From assembly GCF_009805705.1 (NCBI RefSeq), contig NZ_VSMB01000009.1:62001-126000 (forward strand): 64,000 nucleotides of DNA, in the 5' to 3' direction. A program made the position numbers and the translations under genes. This document shows positions 8,679 to 18,016 of this stretch, piece by piece (positions within the stretch are counted from its first letter, which is position 1; each line of letters starts with the position of its first letter). Origin of the DNA: Ruania rhizosphaerae (GTDB taxonomy: Bacteria > Actinomycetota > Actinomycetes > Actinomycetales > Beutenbergiaceae). The notes under the pieces were generated by a model. That model did not search any database and was not told where the DNA came from. It saw nothing but the letters and a program-made list of their open reading frames with translations.

Positions 8679-10721
8679 TCAGCGCCGGGCGGGGCGTGCC
8701 ATCCGGCGCTCCCACACCCAGCGCACGAGCACGGGGAGGGCGGCGGCGACTGCGAGCAGGAGTAGTCCCGCCGTCGCCACCCGCCAGCCCCACAGCGTGA
8801 GTGGTGCGATCAGCACCGCCCAGAACGCGAGGATCAGCAACCCCCGCCCAGCGGGGCCCCGCGAGCGTGCCGACGATGACGGCGTGCCGTCGGCGAACAC
8901 GTCGTCGCTGACCGTCACCCGTTCCGCCCGCGTGTCCGACAGGATCAGACCCGCCTCCCGCGCGAAGCCGGCGAGCGCCGTCAGATCTCCGTCGGGCACC
9001 CAGGACTCCATCGGCAGCACAGCTCGCCACTGCCCGGTGCGCCCGGCGAGTGCCACCGCCCACGTGCCCTGGTCGTCGATCAGCCGGTGCAGCGCCACCA
9101 CACCCGGTTCAGTCTGACCCGGACCCGAGTACCACGCCTCGTGGCCACCGGGCCCGCGGACTCCCACGTCACGGCCATCGAACACGAGCGCTGCACGGGA
9201 GGCGAACGCTCGCGTCACCGTGGCCGAGGCGCCGGGTCTGTACACGGCCACCGGTCGCCACTGTCGCCGGTCCCGAAGCCGCTCCAGCAACGCCCAGGCC
9301 CACGGCTCCACCACAGCCAGCACGGCCCACAGCGCGCACAACCGCACGAACCAGGTCTCGGACAGCAGATAGGCGCCCCCGAGTCCGGCGATCCCGATCG
9401 CCCACGGCGCCGGGCCGCGCAGGATGGAGTTCACCGGTGAGGCAGGCCCGGTATCCCCGCGCCACCGCTTGTACCGCTTCAGGCGCCGCTTGAACGCCGC
9501 GGCCGGCCGTGCCGCGCGCCCACGATAAGGCTGCAGATGGGGAGCCGGCCGGATCAGGTCCACGACCGGTGGCGGGTTGAACGCCATGGTGCCAGGAGCC
9601 GCCTGGGGGAAGCGCACGGCCGTTCCGGTGGGCTGGGTGGATGAACGCGTGCGGTCATCACCCTCCGGTGGCCGGGCGCTGGGCGGGTGCAGCACCCCGC
9701 GGCGCAACGGCACGTCGAGCATCGCCACCCCGGCGCCGAAGCCGCTGAGCTCGAGGGTGCGAACCAGTAGATCCCGTCCGCGCAAGGGACCACCCGCCGG
9801 TGCGGTGGATCGCTCCTGCGCGATCACGTACTCCGGCTGCGCCAGCCAGTCGGCCACCGCGATGGCACCGAGGCTGTGCCCGGAGGCGGAGCAGAAGTGC
9901 AGCACCCCGAGGTCATCCCACCCCGGGATGCGGGCATAGCGCTCAGCAGGATCGTAGGGGGCCAGCACGTCCCGTTCCGGCGGCGGCACCACGTGCAGCA
10001 CCATCGCGATCGGCTCGGTCTCACCGATCACCCGGGTTCCGCCGTCGTGGATGATCTCCACCCGGCCAGGGGTGAAGATCACGCGCGCTCGCCGTGCCCA
10101 CCGGCGCTGCGGAGCGGCCCGAGCCCCCGCTCGTAGTTCGATCCGACCCAGGGCCGGTGGCACCGGCGGCATCGCCGGCCGTTCGAAGTCCCAGACTGCG
10201 GCGGTGAACACGTGTGCGAGGTGCTCAGCCGCGTTCGCCGTCTCCGCCATGGCCCCGGCCAGCATCACCCGGTGCAGGCCGCCGGCCGGTGCGTGGTGAC
10301 TCGGCGGCAGTCGCTCGGCTGATTGGCCGACATCGTGGCGCACGACCTGCAACGCACCGCCGAACCCGTAGACCGGCTCGACCGCCCCGTGCACATCCGG
10401 TGGTTGCGTCCCGACCGGGGCCTGCGTGGTCAGTGACGTCTCGCCCCACGACGGCAGACTCGGCCCGGCCAAGGCGGTGCGCTCGGGCGCAGACAGCTGC
10501 CAGCCGCTGAGCCGTTCCTGGCCCAGGTCGAGCGAGGCATCCAGGGAGGTGAAGGCCGTGCGTAGCTCGTGCTGCTCGGAGGGCAGCACGGTGAGCAGCT
10601 CAGCCACTGCAGCGCGAGCGCGGGCCACCCCGGTGCGCGCCTGCTCGAACGGGTCGCCACCACGGGCCACGAGCAACTGCGTTGCGGTGTGTGGGCGGGC
10701 GGGGCGGGGCAGATCGGTCAT
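8679..10721 (-). CDS. Uncharacterised membrane protein with alpha/beta-hydrolase-like local motif
   Basis: I do not recognise the family. The protein is 680-700 residues; I use ATG 10721 (MTDLPRPARPHTA), with an alternative start at 10781. Two hydrophobic pairs are visible, near residues 450-490 and 620-665. Between them lies a soluble stretch with several beta-rich segments. Residues around 280-320 read GVLHFCSASGHSLGAIAVADW, which superficially resembles a GHSLG nucleophile elbow. No downstream Asp/His pair can be placed with confidence. It is convergent with the RNase E gene (14-base gap) and co-directional with the S51 peptidase gene. Confidence 0.6.
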   Translation of the reverse strand: MTDLPRPARPHTATQLLVARGGDPFEQARTGVARARAAVAELLTVLPSEQHELRTAFTSLDASLDLGQERLSGWQLSAPERTALAGPSLPSWGETSLTTQAPVGTQPPDVHGAVEPVYGFGGALQVVRHDVGQSAERLPPSHHAPAGGLHRVMLAGAMAETANAAEHLAHVFTAAVWDFERPAMPPVPPALGRIELRAGARAAPQRRWARRARVIFTPGRVEIIHDGGTRVIGETEPIAMVLHVVPPPERDVLAPYDPAERYARIPGWDDLGVLHFCSASGHSLGAIAVADWLAQPEYVIAQERSTAPAGGPLRGRDLLVRTLELSGFGAGVAMLDVPLRRGVLHPPSARPPEGDDRTRSSTQPTGTAVRFPQAAPGTMAFNPPPVVDLIRPAPHLQPYRGRAARPAAAFKRRLKRYKRWRGDTGPASPVNSILRGPAPWAIGIAGLGGAYLLSETWFVRLCALWAVLAVVEPWAWALLERLRDRRQWRPVAVYRPGASATVTRAFASRAALVFDGRDVGVRGPGGHEAWYSGPGQTEPGVVALHRLIDDQGTWAVALAGRTGQWRAVLPMESWVPDGDLTALAGFAREAGLILSDTRAERVTVSDDVFADGTPSSSARSRGPAGRGLLILAFWAVLIAPLTLWGWRVATAGLLLLAVAAALPVLVRWVWERRMARPARR

Positions 10722-10827
10722 CGTGGTCTCAACGTAGCGTCCACCATCGGTCGTGCCGGTCCTTGCGGGTGGGGAGAACACCCCGTCGGGGCTCCCGCGC
10801 GGTCAGGGCGGGTCAGGGCTGGGCCGG

Positions 10828-11565
10828 TCAGGCTGAGGGCAGCAGCCGCGGCTGCCACCGCTCCTCCTGCGCCACCCCGTCGGCAGCGCGCACCACCCGA
10901 TAGGCGGCCACGTCGCGACGTTCGGCGACCACCTCGGCCAGGTCGATGCCCTCGTAGACCAGGCCCACGCCGTCGTCGGTGCAGTGTGTCTCGCCCAGGA
11001 CCCCGCTCCCCACCAGTTCGTGCACGAGCGGCCGACGGCGGGACTCGCTGTCGTAGTGCACACCGTTGGCGTAGGGCAACAGGCCCAGGCCGGTGGTGAC
11101 CGGCCGCAGACCGGGGCCAAAGGAGTCGGTGGTCCCGCCGGTGAACCAACAGATCGAACCCGCGCTGACTCCGGCGAGCACCACGCCGGCCTCCCACACA
11201 CGGCGGAAGATCTCGTCGAGGCCGTGCACGCGCCAGACCGCGAGTAGGTTGGCGACCGACCCGCCGTCCACCCAGACCACGTCTTGTGCGAGCAGGTGCG
11301 CTTCGATGTCGGCCACGTTCGGCATCGTGAACAGCCGCAGGGCGCTGACGTCGAAGCCTGCCACCCGGCCTGCCTCGTGCATCGATGCGATCCGCCAGTC
11401 CTGATCGCCGCTGGCCGTGCCCAGATAGGTCAGGCGCGGTGTACGCCCGTGCACGCCGGAGCGGTCAACGGCGTGGTGCACGAGGGCGTTGAACTCCAGC
11501 CGACTGCGCTGCCCGGGGCGGTAGCCGCCGGAGGTGGCAACGATGGTGGGCACGGATGCGGGCAC
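10828..11565 (-). CDS. Peptidase E / cyanophycinase-like S51 family peptidase
   Basis: 245 residues. The nucleophile elbow GVSAGSICWF (about residues 131-140) carries the predicted catalytic serine. The preceding VVWVDGGSVANLL strand is the other conserved S51 signature. S51 enzymes such as peptidase E release N-terminal Asp from dipeptides, using a Ser-His-Glu/Asp arrangement on a glutamine-amidotransferase-like fold. There is no signal peptide, so it is probably cytoplasmic. It sits upstream of the 680-residue membrane protein gene on the same strand, but a 106-base gap gives no strong operon evidence. Confidence 0.85.
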   Translation of the reverse strand: MPASVPTIVATSGGYRPGQRSRLEFNALVHHAVDRSGVHGRTPRLTYLGTASGDQDWRIASMHEAGRVAGFDVSALRLFTMPNVADIEAHLLAQDVVWVDGGSVANLLAVWRVHGLDEIFRRVWEAGVVLAGVSAGSICWFTGGTTDSFGPGLRPVTTGLGLLPYANGVHYDSESRRRPLVHELVGSGVLGETHCTDDGVGLVYEGIDLAEVVAERRDVAAYRVVRAADGVAQEERWQPRLLPSA

Positions 11566-11930
11566 GCGTGACTCCTGCTCTGTGTCGATACCGGGAACTG
11601 GGATGAAGCCTACGGCGGCGCATCGCTCGTGCGGGCGGGATGGAATCGACGGTCATACTGCCAAGTAGGCTCGTATGGACACGTTGTGGCGGTATGACCG
11701 TCGTCTTCTGCCGACGAACCGCTGGCACGTCGAGAGAGGTCCAGGTCACGTACGTGTGGTTTGCCCATCGGGGTGGCTGTCGCGTAATCTAGGGCGTCGG
11801 TGCGTGAGCACCGTCTCCCGTGCGTGCCTACGCTGGCGCCGGCCGTGAGTTGCATAGCGCACATGCGTTGATGCACGACGGACACGGCAGCCGAGTTTGC
11901 ACGGGCACCCCCAGCAGTCTGACGACAGAG
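11566..11930 (+). other. Divergent intergenic region and rplU leader
   Basis: About 365 bases between the S51 peptidase and L21 genes, with no supported ORF. It carries the likely rplU promoter at 11761-11790 and a leader of roughly 130 bases. An in-frame extension of rplU back to 11820 lacks L21 similarity. Confidence 0.5.
11761..11790 (+). promoter_or_regulatory. Probable sigma70-type promoter of rplU-rpmA
   Basis: TTGCCC at 11761-11766 and TAATCT at 11785-11790, spaced by 18 bases, about 140 bases before the L21 start. Assigned from element match and spacing only. Confidence 0.55.
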
Positions 11931-12251
11931 ATGAGCAAGAACGTGGTGTACGCGATCGTGAAGGCCGGCGGCCGGCAGGAGAAGGTGTCTGTCGGCGACA
12001 TCGTCGTCGTGGACCGGGTCTCCGGGGACGCTGGCGACTCCGTAGAGCTCCGGCCCGTCCTGCTCGTCGACGGTGACAAGGTCACCTCCGACGCCAAGGC
12101 GCTGGAGAAGGTGACGGTGACGGCGGAGATCGTCCGGGACGACAAGGGCCCGAAGATCACCATCCTGAAGTACAAGAACAAGACCGGGTACCGCAAGCGC
12201 CAGGGGCACCGCCAGAAGTTGACCCGCCTCAAGGTCACCGGAATCAAGTAA
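11931..12251 (+). CDS. rplU: Large ribosomal subunit protein bL21
   Basis: 106 residues from ATG 11931 ([19 protein letters not shown]). GTG codons 12 and 15 bases later would give the shorter [10 protein letters not shown] form common in the family, and neither option has a strong Shine-Dalgarno, so the start is uncertain by a few codons. The whole chain matches bL21, including the C-terminal [15 protein letters not shown] segment that contacts 23S rRNA. It is followed 54 bases later by rpmA, the standard L21-L27 pairing. Confidence 0.97.
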   Translation: MSKNVVYAIVKAGGRQEKVSVGDIVVVDRVSGDAGDSVELRPVLLVDGDKVTSDAKALEKVTVTAEIVRDDKGPKITILKYKNKTGYRKRQGHRQKLTRLKVTGIK

Positions 12252-12305
12252 CCGCCGTTCCCGCGAGGGATCAGCGGTAGGGACACGAACGAGAAAGGGT
12301 CACCC

Positions 12306-12563
12306 ATGGCACACAAGAAGGGCGCTAGTTCCTCCCGGAACGGGCGCGACTCCAACGCCCAGCGGCTCGGTGTGAAGCGTTTCGGCGGCCAGGACGTCAA
12401 GGCCGGCGAGATCATCGTCCGTCAGCGTGGCACGCACTTCCACCCGGGCCAGAACGTGGGCCGCGGCGGCGATGACACGCTCTTCGCGCTGCAGCCGGGC
12501 GCCGTCCAGTTCGGGCAGCGCCGTGGCCGCAAGGTCGTCGACGTGGTCGCGGCTGAGGTCTGA
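12306..12563 (+). CDS. rpmA: Large ribosomal subunit protein bL27
   Basis: 85 residues, the usual length. It begins [20 protein letters not shown], the N-terminal arm that reaches toward the peptidyl-transferase centre. [15 protein letters not shown] is also conserved. A GAAAGGG element precedes the ATG. A strong terminator-like hairpin follows the stop before obgE. Confidence 0.98.
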   Translation: MAHKKGASSSRNGRDSNAQRLGVKRFGGQDVKAGEIIVRQRGTHFHPGQNVGRGGDDTLFALQPGAVQFGQRRGRKVVDVVAAEV

Positions 12564-12573
12564 GCACGATCTC

Positions 12574-12620
12574 GACGGCGGGGGCGCAGCGGCTGAGTCG
12601 CTGTGCCCCCGCCGTCTTTT
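12574..12620 (+). terminator. Rho-independent terminator after rpmA
   Basis: An almost perfect GC-rich stem pairs 12574-12591 with 12599-12616 around a 7-base loop, followed by TTTT. It lies 11 bases after the rpmA stop and 43 bases before obgE. It may only partly terminate and so lower obgE expression relative to the ribosomal genes. Confidence 0.85.
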
Positions 12621-12662
12621 CATGACGGCGCACCGGCGTCGTCGGCACTGAAGGGGAAGACC

Positions 12663-14207
12663 ATGGCGAGCTTCATCGACCGGGTCGTGCTGCACGTGCG
12701 CGGCGGTGACGGCGGGCACGGCTGTGCCTCCGTCCGGCGAGAGAAGTTCAAGCCGCTCGGCGGCCCGGACGGAGCCAACGGTGGCTCCGGGGGCGACGTC
12801 GTGCTCGTGGTCGACCCGCAGGTCACCACCCTGCTCGACTACCACCACCTCCCGCACCGGCGTGCCGAGAACGGTACGCAGGGCATGGGGGACATGCGCA
12901 CGGGCAAGATCGGGCAAGCTCTCGAGCTCCCGGTTCCCGACGGCACCGTCGTCAAGACCACCGATGGCCAGGTGCTCGCCGATCTCGTGGGTGCCGGCAC
13001 GCGTTTCATTGCCGCCGAGGGTGGCCGCGGCGGGCTGGGTAACGCCGCGCTCGCTTCACCCAAGCGGAAGGCACCGGGCTTCGCCCTGCTGGGTGAGCCG
13101 GGGCGTGAACGCGACCTCGTCCTCGAGCTCAAGACAGTCGCCGATGTCGCCCTGGTGGGGTACCCCAGCGCCGGCAAGTCCTCGTTGATCGCCGCGATCT
13201 CGGCCGCCCGCCCGAAGATCGCCGAGTACCCCTTCACCACCCTGGTCCCCAACCTCGGTGTGGTCCAGGCCGGATCGCAACGCTTCACCGTGGCCGATGT
13301 GCCGGGGCTGATCCCGGGCGCGAGCGAAGGCAAGGGCCTGGGGCTGCAGTTCCTGCGCCACATCGAACGCTGCGCGGTGATCGTGCACGTACTCGACTGC
13401 GCCACTCTCGAACCCGGCCGGGATCCGATCAGCGACCTCGACGTGATCGAGGCTGAACTCGCGGCCTACCAGGCTGACCTCGACGTCGGCGACGGGCATG
13501 TGCCGCTCGCCGAGCGGCCCCGGCTGGTGGTGCTCAACAAGATCGACGTTCCCGAAGCCCGCGACCTCGCCGAGATGGTCCGCCCCGATCTGGAGCAGCG
13601 CGGGCTACAGGTGATGGAGATCTCGACGGCGTCCCATGAGGGTTTGCGCCCGCTCACCTTCGCCCTGGCCGAGCTGGTCACGGCTGCCCGTGCGGCGGCG
13701 CCTCAGCCCGAACCCACGCCCACCGTGCTGCGGCCGCGCGCCGTGGACGACGCCGGCTTCACCGTGACGCGCCGTCAGAGCGATCACGTGTACTACCTCG
13801 TGCGCGGGGACAAGCCCGAGCGATGGGTGCGCCAGACCGACTTCGCCAACGACGAGGCCGTCGGCTACCTCGCAGACCGTCTCGCCCGGCTCGGGGTGGA
13901 GGAAGAACTCTTCCGGGCCGGCGCTCAGGCGGGCGACGAGGTCGTGATCGGGGACGGACCTGACGGCGTCGTCTTCGACTGGGAGCCGACCATGGCCGTC
14001 GGTGCCGAGCTGCTCGCCGGCCCGCGCGGCAGCGACCTGCGCCTCGAGGAGCACCACCGGCCCACCCGGGCGGAGAAGCGGGAGGCGTTCCACAACAAGA
14101 TGGACGCCAAGGCCGCTGCGCGGGACGAGTTGTGGGCCGAAGGCGAGGACTCCGCACCCGTGCTCTGGGAGGAGCCCGACGAGGAGGATGACGGAGGGCG
14201 CAGGTGA
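12663..14207 (+). CDS. obgE: GTPase Obg
   Basis: 514 residues from ATG 12663, chosen because AAGGGGAAG precedes it and [20 protein letters not shown] is the canonical N-terminus. Domain order: glycine-rich Obg fold (1-160), G domain with P-loop GYPSAGKSS (about 165-173), [20 protein letters not shown] and NKID near 292, then the OCT domain (about 360-440) and an acidic tail typical of actinobacteria. Obg is an essential ribosome-assembly and stress-linked GTPase. Its stop overlaps the proB start (GTGA). Confidence 0.97.
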   Translation: MASFIDRVVLHVRGGDGGHGCASVRREKFKPLGGPDGANGGSGGDVVLVVDPQVTTLLDYHHLPHRRAENGTQGMGDMRTGKIGQALELPVPDGTVVKTTDGQVLADLVGAGTRFIAAEGGRGGLGNAALASPKRKAPGFALLGEPGRERDLVLELKTVADVALVGYPSAGKSSLIAAISAARPKIAEYPFTTLVPNLGVVQAGSQRFTVADVPGLIPGASEGKGLGLQFLRHIERCAVIVHVLDCATLEPGRDPISDLDVIEAELAAYQADLDVGDGHVPLAERPRLVVLNKIDVPEARDLAEMVRPDLEQRGLQVMEISTASHEGLRPLTFALAELVTAARAAAPQPEPTPTVLRPRAVDDAGFTVTRRQSDHVYYLVRGDKPERWVRQTDFANDEAVGYLADRLARLGVEEELFRAGAQAGDEVVIGDGPDGVVFDWEPTMAVGAELLAGPRGSDLRLEEHHRPTRAEKREAFHNKMDAKAAARDELWAEGEDSAPVLWEEPDEEDDGGRR

Positions 14208-15346
14208 GCCCCGCCGTCGTGGACCGTTCCGCCTTTGCCGACCCGGTACGTGCGGCACGCATCGTGGTCAAGGTGGGGTCGTCGTCGTTGACCGACGACG
14301 AGGGGCGCCTCGATGTGGGGCGCCTGACCGCCCTGGTGGATGTGCTCGCCGCGCGGATCGCCGACGGCGGACAGGTCACCCTGGTCTCCTCGGGCGCCAT
14401 CGCCTCGGCACTGACCGTTCTGGGGCTGACCGGCCGGCCGAAGGATCTGGCCACGGCGCAGGCCGCGGCGAGTGTGGGCCAGGGACTGCTGATGGCCCAC
14501 TACACGCGAGCTTTCGCCGCACACGGGCGCCACGTCGGGCAGGTGCTGCTCACCGTCGAGGACGTCGTGCGTCAGGGGCACTACCGCAACGCTCAGCGCG
14601 CGCTCAACCGCCTGCTCGATCTCGGCGTGGTGCCCATCGTGAACGAGAACGACACCGTGGCCACCCATGAGATCCGGTTCGGCGACAACGACCGGGTGGC
14701 CGCGCTGGTGGCACATCTGACCCACGCCGACGCGTTGCTGCTGCTCAGCGACGTCGACGCCCTCTACGACGGTCCGCCCACCCGCCCCGGATCACGGCGC
14801 ATCGCCCGGGTCGAGAGCCGAGCGGACCTGGCCGGGGTGGAGATCTCCGCGCCCGGAAGTGTTGTGGGGACCGGCGGGATGGTCACCAAGGTCGAGGCGG
14901 CCACGATCGCCACCGGGTCGGGTGTTCCGGTGGTGCTCACCTCTGCCGCCAGGGCCGCCGCCGCACTCGCTGGTGAGGACGTCGGAACCTGGTTCGCGCC
15001 CACCGGGCGGCGAATCCAGACCCGCCGCCTATGGCTCGCCCACGCTGCCCGCACCCGCGGACGGGTGGTCATCGATGCCGGAGCGGTCCGGGCGATCACC
15101 ACCGGGAAGAAGTCGCTGCTCGCTGCCGGAGTGGTCGGAGTCGAGGGCAGCTTCGAGGCAGGTGACCCGATCGAGGTCGCCGGCCCCGAGGGCGTGGTCG
15201 TGGCACGTGGGCTGGTGGGCTACTCGGCCGAGGAACTGCCGGACCGGATGGGGCGGCGCTCGGAGGAGCTCGCGCGATCGCACGGCGACGCCTCGGTGCG
15301 CGCCGTGGTGCACCGCGATGATCTCGTCCAGGTGCGGCCGCGCTGA
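14204..15346 (+). CDS. proB: Glutamate 5-kinase
   Basis: 380 residues starting at GTG 14204, overlapping obgE by 4 bases. The amino-acid kinase domain begins with [14 protein letters not shown] and has the substrate loop [26 protein letters not shown]-terminal PUA domain (about 285-370) follows. It catalyses the first committed step of proline synthesis, ATP-dependent phosphorylation of glutamate. The next enzyme, proA, usually adjacent in related genomes, is 8 kb away here, separated by the protease/sigma cassette, the sulfur-regulated unit and the MFS gene. Confidence 0.97.
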   Translation: MSPAVVDRSAFADPVRAARIVVKVGSSSLTDDEGRLDVGRLTALVDVLAARIADGGQVTLVSSGAIASALTVLGLTGRPKDLATAQAAASVGQGLLMAHYTRAFAAHGRHVGQVLLTVEDVVRQGHYRNAQRALNRLLDLGVVPIVNENDTVATHEIRFGDNDRVAALVAHLTHADALLLLSDVDALYDGPPTRPGSRRIARVESRADLAGVEISAPGSVVGTGGMVTKVEAATIATGSGVPVVLTSAARAAAALAGEDVGTWFAPTGRRIQTRRLWLAHAARTRGRVVIDAGAVRAITTGKKSLLAAGVVGVEGSFEAGDPIEVAGPEGVVVARGLVGYSAEELPDRMGRRSEELARSHGDASVRAVVHRDDLVQVRPR

Positions 15347-15418
15347 GACTTTCTGCGAAGCGGATGTATCACGCCAGCGGTTGTGCGCACCTGAACAAGC
15401 GTGAAGAGTACTCCCATC

Positions 15419-15991
15419 ATGGATCGAACAGCGCAGCAGACGGTGTGGGCCACCGCCGCTGAGCACTACCGCCGATGGCGGGCGGGCTCACCCACGGCGA
15501 TGGACGAGCTTGTCCGCTGCCTGACCCCCGTGCTCTGGCAAGTGGTACGAGCCCAGCGGCTCGACGCCGAGACTGCCTCCGACGTCGTGCAGACCACCTG
15601 GCTCGCACTGGTGCGCCGGCCCGATGCAGTCCGCGAGCCCGAGGCCGTCGGAAGCTGGTTGGTGACCACGGCGCGGCGAGAGGCCTGGCGCGTGGTCAAG
15701 GCCGGTGCACGGACCGAGCTCATGGAGGAACTGCCCGAGACCGGTGAAGGTCATTCCGCGGAGCAGGAAGCCACGACCCGATGGCTGGACCGGTTGCTGT
15801 GGCGGTCGGTCTCCCAGCTCTCGCAGCGGTGCCAGCGGCTGCTGCGGGTGGCGGCCTTCCTGGACCGGCCGAACTACCGGAATCTGGCCGGTGAGCTGGA
15901 CATGCCGGTCGGGAGCATCGGGCCCACCCGGGCACGGTGCCTGGCACGACTACGGACATTGCTGGCAGCAGAGGGGGTTGACCATGCGTGA
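15419..15991 (+). CDS. ECF-type RNA polymerase sigma factor
   Basis: 190 residues from ATG 15419; a GAAGAG element lies about 9 bases upstream, and an upstream GTG at 15401 is possible. Region 2 is visible at about 25-85 (ETASDVVQTTWLALVRR, then AVGSWLVTTARREAWRVVK). Region 4 is at about 125-180 and ends in an HTH (YRNLAGELDMPVGSIGPTRARCLARL). It should redirect RNA polymerase to a small regulon. It overlaps the next small gene by 8 bases and starts a run of four co-directional genes ending in two proteases, so it probably controls or is controlled by that module. Confidence 0.9.
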   Translation: MDRTAQQTVWATAAEHYRRWRAGSPTAMDELVRCLTPVLWQVVRAQRLDAETASDVVQTTWLALVRRPDAVREPEAVGSWLVTTARREAWRVVKAGARTELMEELPETGEGHSAEQEATTRWLDRLLWRSVSQLSQRCQRLLRVAAFLDRPNYRNLAGELDMPVGSIGPTRARCLARLRTLLAAEGVDHA

Positions 15992-16445
15992 GGGTGGCGA
16001 GGGACGGACGCCGGTGAGGTGGCCGGCCGAGGATGAGACGATGCGGGCCCTGAAGGAGATGTGGGAACGCGCAGACCCGGTGCCGGAGGGACTGGTGGAT
16101 GCCCTCATCGCAGCAGTCGCTGCCGAGGACCTCGATGCTGAGCTACTCACGCTGCAGCCGGCGCAGCTGGCCGACGTGCGCGGCGAGGCAGCCCAGGTGC
16201 TGGAGTTCACCTCCGACAGCCTCACGCTCGTGGTGCGGTTGGGGCAGGACGACGACGGCTCCCGCCGGGTGGACGGCTGGGCCGAGGGTATCCGCGAGGT
16301 GGCGCTCGTGAACGAGGAATGGTCCCGGACGGCGCGGGTGAGCGCCGCGGGCCGGTTCGAGTTCGACAAGGTGCCCTCCGGCCCGGTACGACTACGACTA
16401 CGTTCCGACGAAGGTGCGTACCTGACTCCAGGATTCGAGGTATGA
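15984..16445 (+). CDS. Small acidic protein between sigma factor and protease (function unknown)
   Basis: 153 residues. It begins inside the sigma-factor gene (ATG 15984; sigma stop 15989-15991) and ends one base before the protease ATG region, so all three are likely coupled. The N-terminal half is helical and acidic (MRALKEMWERADPVPEGLVD). The C-terminal half is beta-rich, ending in a repeat-like RVSAAGRFEFDKVPSGPVRL that resembles a carboxypeptidase-regulatory/transthyretin-like strand pattern. No transmembrane helix or zinc motif is visible, so it is not an obvious membrane or ZAS-type anti-sigma factor. A sigma-binding or protease-substrate role is inference from position. Confidence 0.8.
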   Translation: MREGGEGRTPVRWPAEDETMRALKEMWERADPVPEGLVDALIAAVAAEDLDAELLTLQPAQLADVRGEAAQVLEFTSDSLTLVVRLGQDDDGSRRVDGWAEGIREVALVNEEWSRTARVSAAGRFEFDKVPSGPVRLRLRSDEGAYLTPGFEV

Positions 16446-16446
16446 G

Positions 16447-18012
16447 ATGACCGACTGGAAACCACGAGCGCTCTGGGCGCGTGTGCGCGCCTGCGGGCCC
16501 GACCTGGACTCCGGGTGGTTCGGCACGACCTACCTCGCCGACTCGTTGCTCTGCCCGCTGGTGCCCGGGGTGGAGGAGGACCTGTGGGTCCTGGAGGAGG
16601 TCCTGGCCGAGCGACAGTGGCAGCTTGAGATCGGCGATCCGGTGCTGTTCGTGCCGGAGGAGGTGAGCGCCGAAGCAGGGGTGACAGGCGCGGTCGAGAC
16701 CTTCCGGAAGGCATACGCCGGCGGCGATCGGGACGGCGCCCTGGACGCGCTGCGAGCGCTGTGGAAGCGCGTCTTCGCAGGCAAGCAGTACGCGGGGCCG
16801 AAGGGGGAGCCGATCCCGGTCGGAGTGATCGGGCTGCGGCTGGTGCGGCGTCCGGGTGCCCCAGTGGACGGACCCGATGCGGCCCTGGTGCTGCGGGCCG
16901 TGCAGGAGCGGCGGGAAAAGCCTGCTGCCCTGGGGCTCGATCACCTGCTCAGTCTGAGCCCGTTGATCGAGACGAACCCGCTGATCGAGACCAATCCCTT
17001 GATTGAGACGAACCCGCTGATCGAGACGAATCCTCTCATTGAGACCAACCCCGCGGCGGGCTACGCGCGGCCCGGACTCGGGGGACGGCAGCCGGTGAGT
17101 GTGCCGGTCACGCCCCCGGCCCGCCGCCCTGAGGCCTCCCGCCGGGTCACGGTCGCGGTGCTGGACACCGGCTGTGGTGACCATGAGTGGCTCGACGACG
17201 TCGTCTCGGTACCGCAGCTGAACGGGGGGCCCATCGGCCGGCACGGTTCACCGGACCCAGAGCGCGATCCGGATCCAGGCCCCACGATCACCGGTCTCGC
17301 CGGCCGTGCCGTCGGTCATGGAACATTCATCGCCGGACTGGTGCGCCAGGTGGCCCCGGACGCGGACCTGCTCGCCGTGCGGGTCTGCGACGGTGACGGG
17401 ATCGTCACCGAGCTCGAGCTCATCGGGGTGTTGGCGCAGCTCGCCGAATACCAGCGCACGAGCGGGCCGATCGACGTGCTCAACCTGTCCCTCAGCTACA
17501 CTCACGAGCGCCCAGAGGATGTCGCCTACAGCACGGCGCTGTATGGGGTGCTGCACCAGTTGCGGGCGGACGGCACCACCGTGGTCGCCTCGGCCGGCAA
17601 CGCCGCCACCACGCGGCCGCACTTCCCCGCCGCGTTCACCCTCTCCCCGGACCCGTCGGTGGCGCCACTGATCTCCGTGGGCGCGCGGAACCCGAACGGG
17701 ACCATTGCGGCCTTCAGCAACCAAGGAACCTGGATCACCTGCTGGGAGGATGGTGCAGCGCTGGTGAGCACCAGTCCACGGCTGGATTCCGGACGTCAGC
17801 CCAGCGTGGAGACCGGGCCGGGGAGCGAGACCCTCGACCTGGACGACTTCCGCGGCGGCTTCGCCGTCTGGAGCGGCACGTCCTTCGCCGCGCCACTGCT
17901 CGCCGCACGAGTGGCGCAGGTGCTGGAACCAAGGATTCCCCCGGCGAAGGACGTGCCGGACCGGCTCCGGGCTGCCCAACTCGCTCTGCGATCGGTGATG
18001 GACGGTCGATGA
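16447..18012 (+). CDS. Cytoplasmic subtilisin-like (S8) serine protease with PLIETN repeats
   Basis: 521 residues, with no signal peptide or membrane helix, unusual for an S8 enzyme. The first 160 residues have no recognised domain. Five PLIETN repeats (about 172-201) form a linker. The protease domain follows with Asp240 (VAVLDTGCG), His291 (GHGTFIAG), the oxyanion asparagine Asn385 (ASAGNAATT) and Ser479 (SGTSFAAPL), so the full catalytic set is present. The gene starts two bases after the small-protein stop and ends four bases before the TPR-CHAT gene. The context suggests intracellular limited proteolysis within one regulatory module rather than secretion. Confidence 0.93.
   Translation: MTDWKPRALWARVRACGPDLDSGWFGTTYLADSLLCPLVPGVEEDLWVLEEVLAERQWQLEIGDPVLFVPEEVSAEAGVTGAVETFRKAYAGGDRDGALDALRALWKRVFAGKQYAGPKGEPIPVGVIGLRLVRRPGAPVDGPDAALVLRAVQERREKPAALGLDHLLSLSPLIETNPLIETNPLIETNPLIETNPLIETNPAAGYARPGLGGRQPVSVPVTPPARRPEASRRVTVAVLDTGCGDHEWLDDVVSVPQLNGGPIGRHGSPDPERDPDPGPTITGLAGRAVGHGTFIAGLVRQVAPDADLLAVRVCDGDGIVTELELIGVLAQLAEYQRTSGPIDVLNLSLSYTHERPEDVAYSTALYGVLHQLRADGTTVVASAGNAATTRPHFPAAFTLSPDPSVAPLISVGARNPNGTIAAFSNQGTWITCWEDGAALVSTSPRLDSGRQPSVETGPGSETLDLDDFRGGFAVWSGTSFAAPLLAARVAQVLEPRIPPAKDVPDRLRAAQLALRSVMDGR
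16960..17049 (+). repeat. Five 18-bp units encoding PLIETN hexapeptides
   Basis: Five consecutive units translate identically to PLIETN but differ from each other at synonymous positions (for example TTG/CTG/CTC for Leu, ATC/ATT for Ile, AAC/AAT for Asn). All visible differences between copies are synonymous. Confidence 0.95.
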
Positions 18013-18016
18013 CACG

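Noticed and set aside
5818-9063. A 1081-codon minus-strand open frame opposite the RNase E gene
   Set aside because: It is a GC-driven shadow of the RNase E gene with low-complexity sequence and no domain. Codon use fits the plus strand.
16960-17049. CRISPR-like array
   Set aside because: The 18-base units are contiguous and in frame, with no spacers. They encode PLIETN repeats. No cas gene is in the window.
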